NCBI GenBank assembly: GCA_964017065.1
Contig: OZ024791.1
Coordinates: 5,880,547 to 5,944,546 of the forward strand
Reading direction: 5' to 3'
Origin: Haliclona indistincta
Taxonomy: Eukaryota; Porifera; Demospongiae; Haplosclerida; Chalinidae
DNA: 64,000 bases
A model generated the notes under the pieces. The model was not told the DNA's origin and made no database searches. It saw only the letters and a list, made by a program, of their open reading frames with translations. Shown here piece by piece: positions 44,005-57,276 of this stretch. Within the stretch, counting starts at the first letter, position 1, and every line of letters starts with the position of its first letter. Both the position numbers and the translations under genes were made by a program.

Positions 44005-47000
44005 TTACGTCTTTCCAAGCACGCTGGACATCTCTTTCTCAAGCGTCAGCCGCTCCTGCAGGTTCCAAATTTAGAAGGTGTTACTAATAATAGAAGCGTA
44101 ATACCTTATGCAATAGCTCAAGTTGCTTGGAGAGTTCTTCAATACAACTCTCCTTTTCTATTAGGAGTTGCTGGTTTTTATCCACTTCCTGCTGGAGATA
44201 CTGAAAACAAAAGAATGTATGTAGCAATAGCCTGTGGTGATGTACAATACCCTCAGTTCATGTCTGTTCTTTGATGGGGATGTTGCATAGGTTGTGACTT
44301 GATGGGGCAATTGACTTAGTGTCTTTTTCAGTACTGCTATTTCGGTCTCATGAGCCTGAACAAGTGATGTGAGAAGTAAAATGTGCATGTGTCATTCAGC
44401 AACTACCTTTTGCAAAGCATCCCTTTGCATTTTCAGCGCCTCTTCTTTGTCGAACTGAGCTTTGGCTCGTAACTTCTTCAATTCTGAAGCCTAGTATGCA
44501 GGCAATGTTGTTAGGAGTGTGTGAATTGTGAATTTGTGCAGTAAATGTGTAAGTACATAAATGTGGATTACTTAGTGTACCTTGTCTCTACTGAGCAAGG
44601 TGTGTGCTTGCTTTTCCGAATTCAATTGTTGTTTAAGCACCGCCACCTCCTTGTACAGACTTTCAACTTCAGCCTTGAGATTTTGCTGTTATAAAAATGC
44701 CAATAATTTGTCGGGAAATGTACTGGAACACACAGTACACAAACAGAACACAACATGCTCTAGTGCTAACAGGTTACCATCATTATATCACTTTCTTGGA
44801 ATCTCTATCACTTCACAACACTTACAATATTTAGAGATCATTACCTGGTTAGCAGCTTGCACAAGATGTTTCTCTCTTGCATGCAGCTGCCTACACTCCT
44901 CCTCCAGCTTAAGAACACGCTTCCTAAGCTCATTATTCCCCTGCAATCACAAAAACACACCCAGCGTTCAAATGCCGCTTATAAGAGATTTATACCTCCT
45001 CCATCTTATGCCGTAGCTCTTTAATATCTAAATCCTTTTTCTCCCGTATTGATTCCCTCCCTCTTGCTACAGCAAGCTGTGTGTCAGTTTGAAGTCGCTT
45101 CATTTCTCGTTGACAAAGTGCAACTTCCTGTAAGTAAGTAGGTGACTTACAAAGTGTTGCTTCCCAGACATGTGTGTTCATGGAATATCGGTGTTGTGAT
45201 AATAATTATTATTGTTACAAGTGTTTTAACATAACATATGACACAAGTAGGAAATGATTGTGTGGTGCACGGCTAGATGGACTATAGTGATCTTGTGGAT
45301 AGAGCTTCTGATTTTGCTACCTCCTCAAGGTCACCACAGCGGCGTTCCTGGCGGTACAACTCGCTGCGAAGGTACTCCTCCGCATCTGAGATCTTCCTCT
45401 GAAAATCTTTCCCCTCCTTTTCTCTTAAAGTCTCTGAATTTTTAAGCCTGTCCTGAACTACGTCCAGTTCTGCTCGAAGCTGTATGCATTCACGTTTATA
45501 TCCCTGTGCCTGTGAAAAAAAACCAGGAAAAAACCAGATTAAACATTTGACGCACTGCAAGTAAACACAACATACCTCTGATCTGGTCATTCCTGGAGGA
45601 AGGTACTCTCCGTGTTGTATAGGAGACTCTGTCACTATCATTTCGACCCTATTTTTAAAGAAATACGTCATTTACAGTACATACAACAGAGTGCAATGAC
45701 TTACTCAGAAGGCACTTCGGGAAGAGGAGGAGGAGGGGTGGATGGATGAAATGGATAGAACCTACAATTTCCGGGAAGAGATTTGCGATGGTATTTCACA
45801 GGAATCATGTGACAACTTCGACGCCGCATTATTTCACCGAAACTCGAACGACGTGTAGGAGCATATTCAAACGATGGTTTATTAGAAAACGTAGGAGAGA
45901 GGGGCCGTTCCCATGGGTTTGACGATCTACCGTGTGTTGATAATTTAGCTTGTGCTTCCATGAGTTCAGAGAGACTCTTGCGAAGATGAGCTGTTTCGTT
46001 GAACGGCCATGGTTGTTCCTCTGGGGAATCATCTTCAACCTTCTGTTCATCTAGCCATGAGAGAAGCTGGGGAGGTGGTTCATAGACTCCTTTACGTCGT
46101 CTTCTAACTGACACATCATCTCCAACAAGTTGAGCAGTCATCTCCTCTCTCTCCCGCTTCTCCCTGGCTATGTCATCATCGTATGAAGTCACTGAAAAAT
46201 ATATACTATCCTGTTCACTGACCATGCTTTCAACACTAACTCTGTAGCCTTCTCTGTTTGGGAGAGAACGCTTACGAACAGCAGTATTCACAGTAAGACA
46301 GGCACCAAGATGACCCATAGCAATATCAAATGAATGATCAATTGAAACACGAGGAGAGAGCCAGCGCGGAGAAGGAGACATGTCACTAGCTGTTTCTTCA
46401 GGAACAGGTTCTAGAGGAGCATAGCCAGGATGATAGTGAGAAATGGTTGGGTCAGTAGCTGGACTATATGCAGGTTCAGAGGGAGGGTGAGTTTGTGACG
46501 ATGGAGGAGGAGGAGAGGAAGGCCTAGCACGCTTGGGAAGAAAATTGTCAGCAGTAGCACCAAGAGGAAGATGAAAATCAGGATCAGGAACGTCAGAAAT
46601 ACGACTGGGTGATTCAGGCCGTGGAGTGGGAGACAGTGGAGAGTGGCGATCATTACTATACAAGCTGGGAGCAGCACTGGTGTGATCACTCTCGGCACCA
46701 GAGGGAGTTGGAGATGAAGAATTGATTAGATTTAATAGAGATTGTTGTCGCATAGATGAAGGACGTGCATGACTGATCTCAGCAGGAATGAAGCGGTCTG
46801 GAATCAGCTGAGGATCGTCAAAGTCACTAAAACCAAGATATGACAAAACATCTGTCACATCTGTTGTACTGGATGAGCAATCCAGTAGAGAGCTCTGTAA
46901 GCTGTAACTGTCACTGCTCCCACCAAGACTGCACAAACTGACGTGTTTAGTCAATGTTTGACGTCGTCTACTGTGCTTTCGTGAACCAGGAAGAACAGGT

Positions 47001-49037
47001 GAAGACTGTTCTTCAGGTGTAATGCTAATTGGAGAAAGTTGAGGCTGGTTGAGATTGAATGCTGGAGGCGCTACCTGGAGTGGAGAAATGGCCGGGCGAC
47101 GCCGACGTGATGATAATACAGGAGCAGTTGCACAATGTGAGGGCACTGTGATTTGAAGTTTAGGCCGACAGTCGTCAAAGCCTGAGTCCCCTCCGTGTGT
47201 CGATGAGTAGTCTAATGCTTCCTCACACACGACCGGACTGCTTCTTTTGGTTTCCTTTTCTGAATCTGATAAACACCGTTGCCTGTCTTCTCTATTTCTC
47301 CTCAGCACATCACCTCTTTCCTTCACAAGAGGATCACTTGATTTTCTGTCAGGGTCTTCATCTCTGTCTCTTCTTGTGAATCGGCTGATAGCAATCTTGC
47401 TATGAGTTGGTGAGTCCCCAGGGAACGACCCGTTCTCTCTCTCTTGCCAACCGCGAGCGACAGCGAGTTGCTCCAACGTAGCAATGCAGCTGGAATGCAG
47501 AAATAGACACAGTCAAGGCTACCCACAGCTGATAAGCATGTGTGTGTGTGTGCACCTGTGCATGAATGACTAATCACCATCAACGTGTGTACATGTAGGC
47601 ATAGACATTCCAACATGCTTGGACACCACAGAGAATACAAAGGCTTCCCCAGAATATATATAGCAACTGTAAGCTCAGGGTAGCCTTGAAATATGTCATT
47701 CTGCATTCCAAGAAGCCTCACATGACTACCCAGTAAAGCAACACACTGACCAGACTGTGTACATATCACCAATGTATTAGCTTGATTATTGTGTTATTAA
47801 GTAACTAGTACCACCCACGCATTATACATACCTGTTCTGCACCGACGGGACAGCTTCCGGGGTGAGATCCTCTACAAAAGGAACAGATTATAAGTCACAC
47901 ATTTATGTTCAGTAATCTCAATTTCTGATACCTACCCAGTGAGCTCATCAAGGATGGCTTTCTGCTCTCATAAAAGCTGTCCTCCTCGTCCAGGTCATCT
48001 TCATCTTGCTCTTCCTCACCTGTAACCAACAACAGAGGCCACAGTGACTTTCAGTGTAAATCATAATATTATCTCCACCATGATCTAACACATTACACCA
48101 GATGGATAGCATATTAGTACTTCAGAGTGTAGATACTGACATTATGCTAATAGGAAAAACATGATTGCATTTCTGACAAATTTCAAATTCTCCATAAATT
48201 ACGAATTCTCTATAAAGAATTCTCTGTAAATTACTGCAATAAAACTACCATGTAGTAATTATTCTAACCCAGTTATTTGCAGAGACAATTCGTTACCATA
48301 TTATTATGAACTGACACAGAGTGAGGCACATTGAGTGATGTAACAACACACACATGATGTAACTGTACATCATGGTTTTGTGTAAAACTACTTTGTACAC
48401 ATGTGAATAATTATAAAGAGCCAGAGTGCAAGTACATTAAAGGGTGCGTGTGCACATGTACAATGTTATGAATTCTTGTTGTACGCGACATGCAAGAAAT
48501 GTTTCAGCTTGCCTTTATCTTGCGGTGAAGATGAGGATAGAGTAGTAGTAGTAGTAGTAGTGGCTATGTGTTGTACTGGTAGCTGCAGTAGGTTGGTTGC
48601 CAGCACACCTCGCTTCCTTGTACGGTGATGGTGGTGTGAAGGGGAAGACTGCTCCATACTCAAAAGCTATACAGACAGTATAGGTCATTATGTATTTCTC
48701 ACAGTACTCGTGTCGTTGCTATCAATGGCGTGTTGTGTTAACTAACACCACTGCAACACAGGGTCATTCAATACAGTCAATATTACGACAATACAAGCTA
48801 CGCGGCAAAGTGTGTTGATAGTGGGCGGCTGAAAACGAGCCCTGCTGCTGGTCTGTGATGACTAACCTCATTATGATGTTGGTCAGCTGTCAGAGAGGGA
48901 TGAAGAACTAACGAGGTCACTGAAGGGAGGGAAACAGAAGAGGCGGGTGGTAAATCGAAACCGGCCACAGCAAAGAGAAATTTGATTAGTCCATGCATGC
49001 ACAACATTTGACGCGACTCACCAACATCGACCGACAT
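44005..49037 (-). CDS. ITPRID/KRAP-like protein with C-terminal coiled coil
   Basis: Spliced minus-strand gene; main exons 48867-49037, 48513-48666, 47936-48019, 47832-47871, 45705-47489, then seven or so short exons to the stop at 44005-44007. The start at 49037 is in frame but an alternative ATG (MEQSSPSHHHH) lies in exon 2. An acidic segment (GEEEQDEDDLDEEDSFYESR) precedes SLEDLTPEAVPSVQNS. In the large exon, TDVTDVLSYLGFSDFDDPQL then IPDRF resembles the IP3-receptor-binding core of ITPRID1/2 and TESPA1 (LxxLGF...IPxRF). The rest of that exon is Ser/Pro-rich. The C-terminal 330 residues are a near-continuous heptad coiled coil (SELYRQERRCGDLEE, ELRKRVLKLEEECRQLHARE, EIAVLKKTLSQLP). Exon 2 ends at a GC donor and contains an ACT trinucleotide run encoding polythreonine. 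The family call rests on a short motif. Confidence 0.55.
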
Positions 49038-49332
49038 GGATCAACAGTTGCCTGTTGTAACAGTAGCAGCAACAGCAGGCTGCACTAAGGGCAGCTCGTG
49101 GCAGTAGGAACTGTATCGTGCTAACTGACACTGGAAGGTTAATAATTAATAATTAGTATTTGGCAGCCTTGACCCCTCAGCCCCCTCAATCAGCCAGCTC
49201 CGCCCACAGATCATTTGGCAGTTAGCCATGCCCACTTGTCATATCAGCCCATCATCACGAGGATAAGGCAAACTGGAGCCAACAGCACCCGCCGGAGGAG
49301 AAACGATCGAGAAAGAAGCAGAGGAGGACAAA
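49038..49332. promoter_or_regulatory. Bidirectional upstream region ITPRID-like / SPNS
   Basis: The 295 bases between two diverging start codons. AATTAATAATTAATAATTAG (near 49142-49156) is the only notable pattern. No defined promoter elements recognised. Confidence 0.35.
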
Positions 49333-52300
49333 ATGAAATCCGGCTACTGTAGCTCGAAGCTGTTCTTTGGAATCAGCACCATAGTAGTTCTTGTTTTTGT
49401 CAACCTACTAAACTATATGGACCGTTACACCATAGCAGGTGCTGCTCTCTGCCACCTGTTATAAGTATATCCATGCACACTTGCATTCTGCATTATCACA
49501 CAGGTATTCTTACTGAGCTAGAAGGGAGGAAAACCAATGATTTCGGTGTTGCCCTGGACGACACTGAGGGTGGGCTTCTACAGACATCCTTCATCATCTC
49601 ATTCATGTTGCTCAGTCCTATTTTCGGATACCTTGGCGATAGATACAAGAGAAAATATTTGATTGCATTTGGTCTGACACTTTGGTCTATATTTGTGTTA
49701 GTAGGGTCATTTTCTGTGGTAAGTTCAGCTCTCCTATACATTGTGTACGTGTTCACTGTTGCCTGCTCGAACAGAACTATGGTATGCTAATAGCTACAAG
49801 ATGCTTTGTTGGTGTCGGTGAAGCTAGCTATGCCACCATTGCTCCCACCATTCTTGCTGACATGTTCACTGTCGAGAAAAGAATACGAGTCCTGTCTATT
49901 TTTTATATGGCAATTCCTATTGGAAGGTAAACTGTTCTTATTGTCATGTCTTATTCATTTTCTGTCGGCCTTTGTGTATAATATATGAGGATGCAGCCAA
50001 TCAGTGCATGTACTATGAACAAAGAACATGAGTCTATGCATTCAGTGAATTAGATACAATCAATAATAGATGCATTCTGTGGTATACATAAAAGTTCACA
50101 AGTTTTTTTTAGATTAATAGACTGTTGATAAACATTGCAAGTGTATTTAACAACACTACATCTGCTGTTCAACTTTTGTTGTTTTCCTCTATTTTGATCT
50201 CCAGCGCAATGGGGTATGGCATTGGATCCTATGTTACCAAACTAGCAGACGATGTCGGCCTCTGTAATGTTGAGGGATGTTGGAGATGGGCCTTCAGGGT
50301 AAGTGGGTGTGGTCTTTTAACCTGTTTACGTTTGTCAATGCAGAATTTAAACACTGTGAAATATGATACTTTATACAAACATTGCACATTATGCAACCAT
50401 AGATAGTGGAAGGACCATAATGTGATGCATGCATGGTTGACAGCTCTACTCTGGTTTGTGAATCTAGTGATGTCATCTGTAGTGTTTAATAGTGTTAAAC
50501 TATGTGGTCTTGCTTATATCATAGGTCCCAACATATTGTTTGAGTAGTATTGCCCAGGGTAATGTCTGAATAAAATTAATTAGAGTAACCTGTCCATTAG
50601 GCATGCTTAAAATGTATGAGATGTGTTTGTGTGTTCATCATTAGTGTCGGCAAGAGAAAGGTTTATAGACTAGCTCTAGTTGGTAGTATGATGTTTTTGG
50701 CTTGTCACTGAACGTTTGCAGCGCCAGTTTTGCAGTATCACCAGTTACAATTTGGCTGTTGAGGAGTGTAAGTTGGCTCTTGTAGCACATCGTGCCTGTA
50801 GGGATGTTTAGATCATCACAAACTATCTAACTTCTAATTAGGACATGACTCAAGAGTTTTTGACCAAATCGAAAGTTATTTCCATCCAAAATGCTCATCT
50901 GTGCCATATTTCATCACTGCCTTGTCATGTTCTCTAGTTAGTTATAATTATTATAGTTATGATATCACATGATACACCTGCTGGGGATAGAAGTCATGCA
51001 AAGAACACTTGCACTGCTTCTCAGCTGGTCTGTTCTTTCCCTGATGGAGGGGATTCAGAGTGATTTGTATCATTTGTTACACCGTGCCTTTTTTGTCGGT
51101 GAACTGCATAACAACGTACATTATAATGTATTTTCAGAATTCAGCTCCTATGCATCCTATAGTTAACTATGTATGATTCATGCGTGCGTTTGACTTTGAA
51201 CCCAGCTCTGAGATTGAACCCGGCTCTGAGATTGAACCACTTTAGACAAAATAATCCAGGATGTGGGTAATTGAACTCTTCAGTGGTAATAATAACTCTA
51301 GGCTCCAACTATTGTAGCCAAAGAATGTATCAGGCAGCTTGCGTAACAAGCATGAAATCACACGCACGGCACAGCAAAGATGTTGGCTTGGCTCGGCTTC
51401 CATTCTAGAGTAAAAACAATCATCAAACACTTCTTGGAATCGAATAAAATTAAAATTAATTTTTTAGCATCTGTCAGAGCCTCAATAATTATCAGTAGCT
51501 TATCTCTAATAGTGATTCCGCTATATGCGTAGTACAAGACGTCATTAATGAAGTAGCATTATGAGATCATTTGTGGCTGGTAGTGGGAAGATATTAACGT
51601 TTCTAGTTTGGTATGTTATATGTAGCCGTCATCATGTTTACACAGGTGCCCCCATTTATGTTAGCTTCAAAGTTCGTTGAGAAATTTGAGTAGTTTAGAA
51701 AAGGTGGACAAAAGCCTAGAGGGCTTTGTATCAGGAGTATGTTATAATCAAAATGGCTTTTAAAGAATGTGATATCTCATCTATTTCAAAGATTTAATTA
51801 AGGACTCTCGTAGGTGTATAGTAATCTTTCCCATGACCACGAAGTGACTAGAGATGGGTTTTCTGCATTGCTTTAGGTGACACCTGCTCTTGGTTTGCTT
51901 GCTGTGGTGCTGATCGTGCTGTTAGTCAGGGAGCCACCTCGTGGGCTGAGCGAACACAAGAAGACTGAGGGAGTACAAGGGCAGTCAGGTGTCAAAGGCT
52001 ACCTCAAAGACGTGTGGTATCTGATCAAAGTGTATGTGTTGCTGACTTAAATTCGTCTTAATTCTTTTGATAATGTATAGAGCAAGTCTGATAATTGCTT
52101 GGTTACATACATAAAGCCTCTCTTACATCACTTCCTCCTTCATCACTCTATCTTACTCTCTGTAGTAAATCGCTTGTGCTGTCCACATTTGGATTTGCAG
52201 CGTCTACTTTCGCTATTGGCGCTCTGGCTCAGTGGGCACCTACCTACATTGTGCGGCTGTCTAAATTACAAGTTACTCATTACACGTAAGTATTTTTTGT

Positions 52301-53371
52301 CAAGATCTTCAAAAGAATGTTGTTACTCTACCCTCATATACCCACCTTTACTCCTCCTCACTATTCTCATCAATTTCATTCTACTATTTTCATCCTCTTC
52401 TCAGTGTTCCTCAAGCCTCTATTGGTTTTGGTATACTGACAGTATTTTCTGGATTGATCGGTACTCTGACTGGATCAGAGATGTCAAAGCAACTTAGTCG
52501 TTACACACGTAAAGCAGACTGTTACGTGTGTGCTATCAGTCTATTGCTTGGCGCTCCATTGATGTACCTGGCACTGTTTACTGGACAGTTTAATATCTAC
52601 GCTGGATGGGTGAGCGAGGAGATGGTGAACTTGTTGACTGATGCTTGCTTGCATGTGTTTTCACAGGTGACTGTATTTATTGCTGAAGTGTGCCTCTGTT
52701 TGAACTGGGCTCCAGTAGCCAATCTACTACTGGTGTGTAATCATTACACAATATTTGTCAATTAATCTCTCTCTTTCTCCTTGAACAGTATGTAGTTGTT
52801 CCTGAGCGTCGCTCATCTGCTGAAGCTCTTCAGATTCTTGTCATTCACTTATTGGGAGACGCCATTAGTCCTACTATAGTAGGAGGGGTAGGTAGAGTTG
52901 GATGTATCTGCTTCTAGCTACTAGTATTTTCCTATAGATATCTGACATTATTCGTGTAGAACTGAACAAGGACCATCATGTTGAAGACTACAGTGTTGCT
53001 ATTGCGATGCAGTATTCGCTGTTTATAACTGCTTTTGTATGTGCTATTGGTGGCGGATTCTTCCTCTTTGCCAGTTTGTTTGTTGATGAAGATAGATTGG
53101 TAAGACTTATTCTGCATTTTTTAAATTCCTGTACAATGTAAATGTTACTCTTTTATATTCTCAGGCAGTAGAGAGGCACACACATGCAGGCCATCCCTCA
53201 GTTCAGCAAACAGATCCGCTCCGTTCTGGCTACACTTTTGGAGAAAGTGCTTCCGAGTCAGAAAAACTACTTAGCTCTGAGAAGGGACAGCTCACAGATG
53301 AGGAGGATTCGGACAATAGTGATGATAAGAAAGCGCTATATAGTAACCCGAATCCCAACAATCACTACTAG
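49333..53371 (+). CDS. Spinster-family major facilitator transporter
   Basis: Homologue of SPNS1/2/3, which export lysolipids or sphingosine-1-phosphate (SPNS1 from lysosomes, SPNS2 at the plasma membrane). Eleven exons in phase: 49333-49438, 49504-49718, 49775-49926, 50205-50298, 51877-52031, 52166-52285, 52405-52609, 52667-52732, 52789-52887, 52938-53099 and 53165-53371, giving 526 residues. TM1 includes VFVNLLNYMDRYTIAG, the spinster signature. The MFS motif A follows as GYLGDRYKRKYLIAFGLTLW, then RCFVGVGEASYATIAPTILA and MAIPIGSAMGYGIG. Later helices include AGWVTVFIAEVCLCLNWAPV and ALQILVIHLLGDAISPTIVG. The C-terminal tail is acidic and Ser-rich and has an EKLL dileucine-type motif, which might direct it to lysosomes (inference). 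Which SPNS paralogue it equals is not decided. Confidence 0.9.
50299..51876 (+). other. Long SPNS intron
   Basis: A 1.6-kb intron, by far the longest in this gene. It has a 20-base direct duplication (CTCTGAGATTGAACC units, 51206-51239). I looked for inverted ends or coding sequence and saw none that I could support. Confidence 0.55.
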
Positions 53372-53692
53372 AACAAGTCTAGACTATTTTAATGTATGTA
53401 TACAGGAGTCGACACCAATTCCTGTTTTGTGTAAAAATCAATGTTACCTCTCTCTCTCTACAACCACAAAGCAATGTTACTACAATTTAATCATGATTGT
53501 AGTCTTTCTCATTATATTACAGTCATGTTATGTAATTTGAACCGGTGCGTTTACGTTAGCTCTGACGCGGCGCCGGCGTGCGCACGTGCGTCTGGCCGGT
53601 TTGTCACGAGATCGAGCACGTGAACCAAGTTTTGGCGCATGTGCCATCGTAATCTTTAGGGGTGTACAAACAAGCTACAAAGCTAGAGCAAG

Positions 53693-54644
53693 ATGAGCAA
53701 CCACAACAACAGAGAAAACAACGACTGCAAGGTCTATGTTGGAAACTTACCCGGAGATATACGTACACGAGACTTGGATGATTTGTTTTACAAGTATGGC
53801 AAAGTAGTAGATGTCGATCTACACGCTGACCAGCACAACAAGCGAGGACAACCCTTTGCTTTTGTAGAGTTTGAGGATCCAAGGTCAGTTATTTTTCTCG
53901 CAAGATTTTTCACTGATCGTCTCTTGTCATTTTCCTTCAGAGATGCCGAGGACGCTGTGCGTGGTAGAGACGGTTATGTGTTTGATGGGCACCGTATTCG
54001 AGTAGAGTATCCTCGCTCATCGTCCAGAGGGGGTGGTGGTGGTGGTGGTGGCTATGGTGGAGGAGGGGGCTTCAGGGGGGGAAGAGGAAGATTTGGGGGC
54101 GGCGGCGGTGGCGGTGGCGGCCATTTTGGGAGTCGTGGTTCTCGCCCAAAAGGGTACCAACTGCAGATATCTGGTCTACCGCCGACTGGGTCCTGGCAAG
54201 ATGTCAAGGTTTGTGGGCCTGCAAATATTTAGCTACTTGTGTCATTTGTTTCTACGTAGGATCACTTTCGTCAAGCTGGTGATGTCATGTTTGCTGATGT
54301 GTATCGTGACGGCACTGGAGTGATTGAATTCACTCGTCATGATCACATGAAACGAGCTGTGCGTGATCTTGATAACAGCAAGTTTCGTTCACACGAGGTC
54401 AGTTTGAATACTAATGTTGGGCGTTAATTAGAGTACATGGTTTATTTTATAGGGTGAGACTTCCTATGTTCATGTGAAAGAGCCACGATCATCTGTTTCT
54501 CGCTCACGATCTCGTTCATACTCTCCTCGACGCAGTCCACGTCATAGCCCTCGCTATGATAGGCGCTCTGCCTCTTTCTCTCCTCGACGTAGTCGCAGCA
54601 GGAGTCCTGGGTATAGAGGCCGATCACGCAGTGACTCCCGTTAA
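53693..54644 (+). CDS. SRSF1: SR splicing factor, SRSF1 (SF2/ASF)-like
   Basis: Splicing activator binding exonic enhancers. Four exons: 53693-53883, 53941-54208, 54260-54397 and 54453-54644, giving 262 residues. RRM1 has RNP2 ([19 protein letters not shown]) and RNP1 ([20 protein letters not shown]). A glycine-rich linker of about 45 residues follows, then the pseudo-RRM with the SWQDVKDH heptapeptide motif, [19 protein letters not shown] and [16 protein letters not shown]. The tail is an RS domain with [14 protein letters not shown] and ends SRSDSR. SWQDVKDH separates SRSF1/9-type proteins from other SR proteins; the V where vertebrates have L is minor. The glycine linker is longer than in human SRSF1. 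CpG-rich sequence upstream (53560-53610) is a likely promoter. Confidence 0.9.
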
Positions 54645-55248
54645 ATAAATGGATAGACACACACACAGGGACGTTGGTGTTTGGTATGAAGTGTCCCTTA
54701 TGTATTACTTTTGTGGGTAACTGAGTACGTGTGTCCTGAACTTTGCTATTATTATTGTTACAGTGTACATGGACACCTTACAATAACACATTAACACGGA
54801 GGAGGAGCACATGTTAGCTTGGAAAAGACGAATTTAGCATGCAACAGGAGGATGCATTGGGAGGAAGATAGTGGAGGATGCATTAGCAGCATGATAGTGG
54901 AGGATGCATTGGGAGGAGGAGGACGAGAGAAGGATGCATTAGGAGGACAATAGTGGAGAGGAGGGAATAACAATAGCTTGGCATTGGAAAGGAGTAGCTT
55001 GGAAAAGACAGAAAACACCACGATAGCATAAAGATAACACCAGTAGGAAGACGGAATACACAGTAGCTCGAGAACTTGTTTTGCATGGAAAAAATGGCTT
55101 AGCATCTAATGCACACAGTAGCTGGAAGACAGTACAGTAATAGGGTAATGCAGTTGGTGAGGAAGAGGTAAGAAAAATAGTTCTAGTGTTGTCAATAGTT
55201 CTAGTGTTGTCATCTTTGTTGTTTCGTTACAATTAAATTTAAAAAAAT
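54645..55248. other. Convergent region with degenerate GGATGCATT repeats
   Basis: Between the SRSF1-like and PRORP stops. At about 54848-54952 the motif GAGGATGCATT(A/G)GGAGGA recurs about four times with variable spacing, together with GATAGTGGA; a second pair of related sequences containing TAGCTTGGAAAAGA is at 54813-54829 and 54993-55009. These look like decayed tandem duplications. No gene is called. Confidence 0.55.
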
Positions 55249-57156
55249 TCAGTTTGCATTCACACACAACCAGTGAGATAAGTTAGTAGCAGCGGGTTCA
55301 CTGGTACTAGTGTCTTTGACAGGGATGTGCCATGATTGTTCGTCTTGGTAGATAATGGGAACAGGTCTGGGAAACTTGGAGAAACGAAACAATATCAAAC
55401 GAATAAGGAGTGACTAAATGTTGCTGTTGCACATTTTATACTGTTGCTTGGTTGTTAATGAACACACTTGCAAGGTAGCCAGTTTGCACTTACTTCCAGA
55501 TCGTAGCTGTGTTTTACTTGTCGCGTAGCTAGCCAAAGTTTAAAAGCTTCTTGTAGTTCTTTAGTCATCCCTTGGGCACATGCATGATTCCCCATACTGT
55601 CACCGGATACAAATAGAGTATCTGGACCAGAATAAAAGCTGCCATACAGGAGATACAAATCATCCGCCCACCTACAGAATAGATAGGAAGAAATTAATGA
55701 TACCATGAAGACGTGTGTTTCACTTATTCTTTGTGAAGAAAAGATGAACATTCCTTTGTCTATAAATGCGTTGTAATTCTGATAATGAATTAGCTCTCTC
55801 TTTACGACCCATTTCTTTAGCTAAATGTGAACGAGCAATGACCAGCACCTTGCCATAAGAAGACAATGTTTTTAGTGACTTATTTAACTAGAGAAGAAAC
55901 AATGAATCATGACAGCAGACTGTATACTCCAATCATAACTCACATAACTGATACTGAAATGATTAGACTTGTAGGCCATATTTAGTCCATCAACAACAGC
56001 ATAGAAAGGCCTCTCTCTTTGCAACAGGTAACAGAAGTCATCCACAAGTGCAGTAGATGAAGAGACTGATCTTACTTCAGACCGTAGTTTAGATTCCATC
56101 TATTGCAAGCACAATTATTCATAAATATGTACACAATTATACTTGTAGACTAACATGCTTCAACAGATCTTGGTGCTGGTCAAATCCAATAGTATGATTC
56201 AGTTCTTTGTGACAATGAGAACACTTGAGGCTGCATGAACATATTTTCATGGCTATTTGCATCCAACATACACTTTACCTTGAGTCAACAATAACTTTTC
56301 TAGTACTGGCAGCACCATTCATTGTCCTACGAGAAATTTTAATAAAAATTCAGCCTACACATTTTTATACCTCTCGATCCACTTCAAAAGAGGGTCAATG
56401 GCATTCACAGGCACAGGTTCCATCATGGAGTTGTATAACTGCACAACTGCTCTGAACACTTGTTTTCCCGTCTCCTCCTGCATAGGTCAATAAAATGACT
56501 AAAGTTAGCTGATAATTTGACCGCTACCTTGTTATCTAAAGCAGCTGTAAGCAACTCCTGAGCAAACAGTGGTTCAAGTTTATTATCGTTTTTCCCCAAT
56601 ACTTCTAACAATGGTAAAACTTCGCTCAGCTTGTTCTGTGCTATACTAGCTCGTGCCAATGCCTCTATTGTTCCGAGACGTAGCTTCGAACCATCAACGG
56701 ATAGTTTCCTGTACAATTCCCATGCTTCAGACAACCTACCAAATGTTAACAAGCACGTTAAGAGCTTCGATGAGAGTGATTCATCTGAAGAACTAAAGTC
56801 AAACATTAAACACTGAATTGTTAATATAACCTGGTTTGGGCAGACTTCTAGCTGTAGCAACCACTTCATCAACATATCGAGCTTCTTTCGATATCTGGAG
56901 TTCGCAGCATAATAACGCTAATGACAGCAACGCACTGTCAGCTTACCTGACACAAGTGTAGCAAAGAATTGACCACGCGCACGTCCACGCCATCTTTTTC
57001 TTTCAGCTTGTAGTAAGCTGCCATAGCAGTATCCATCTCACCATTGCGAACCGATTTAAATATATTTTTCCTCAGATCATTGGAAGAACAGAAAGAATTC
57101 CTCAACACGAGACGAAACCAGGGACTCTGTCGAACACCAACGTTCATCGCAAGCAT
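55249..57156 (-). CDS. PRORP: Protein-only RNase P (mitochondrial RNase P catalytic subunit)
   Basis: PRORP/MRPP3 cuts the 5' leader from mitochondrial pre-tRNAs. The first true ATG (57156) gives MLAMNVGVRQSPWFRLVLRN, an arginine-rich, acid-poor mitochondrial presequence. The PPR-type helical part includes AMAAYYKLKEKDGVDVRVVN, NSLLHLCQ, LLTCLLTFGRLSEAWELYRK and GTIEALARASIAQNKLSEVL. A zinc half-site (LKCSHC) precedes HVHL-type linkers and the NYN metallonuclease domain: FYAVVDGLNMAYKSNH, KVLVIARSHLAKE, FTKNKWADDLYLLYGSF and DTLFVSGDSMGNHA, which together give the four catalytic aspartates expected. The zinc site is completed by SWHIPV and HWLCVNAN at the end. The stop is at 55249-55251. About ten short-intron exons. 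All catalytic residues appear intact. Confidence 0.9.
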
Positions 57157-57218
57157 CTTGAACAATCACCACGTGTGTGGGCGTGGCTGAAAATGCAAAA
57201 CATTACTACATCTATGCT

Positions 57219-57262
57219 CTACTACATGAACATGGTACAACTACTACATGAACATGGTACAA
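57219..57262. repeat. 22-base perfect tandem duplication
   Basis: CTACTACATGAACATGGTAC plus two bases occurs twice without a gap, in the short stretch between the PRORP start and the ALG11 stop. Confidence 0.9.
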
Positions 57263-57276
57263 CTCTTACAAGAACG

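Noticed and set aside
41729..49037. One very long gene joining the EF-hand and coiled-coil parts
   Set aside because: The coiled-coil reading frame ends in a stop at 44005-44007 (MSSVLGKT then stop), and the EF-hand protein has its own ATG at 43664, with an upstream in-frame stop.
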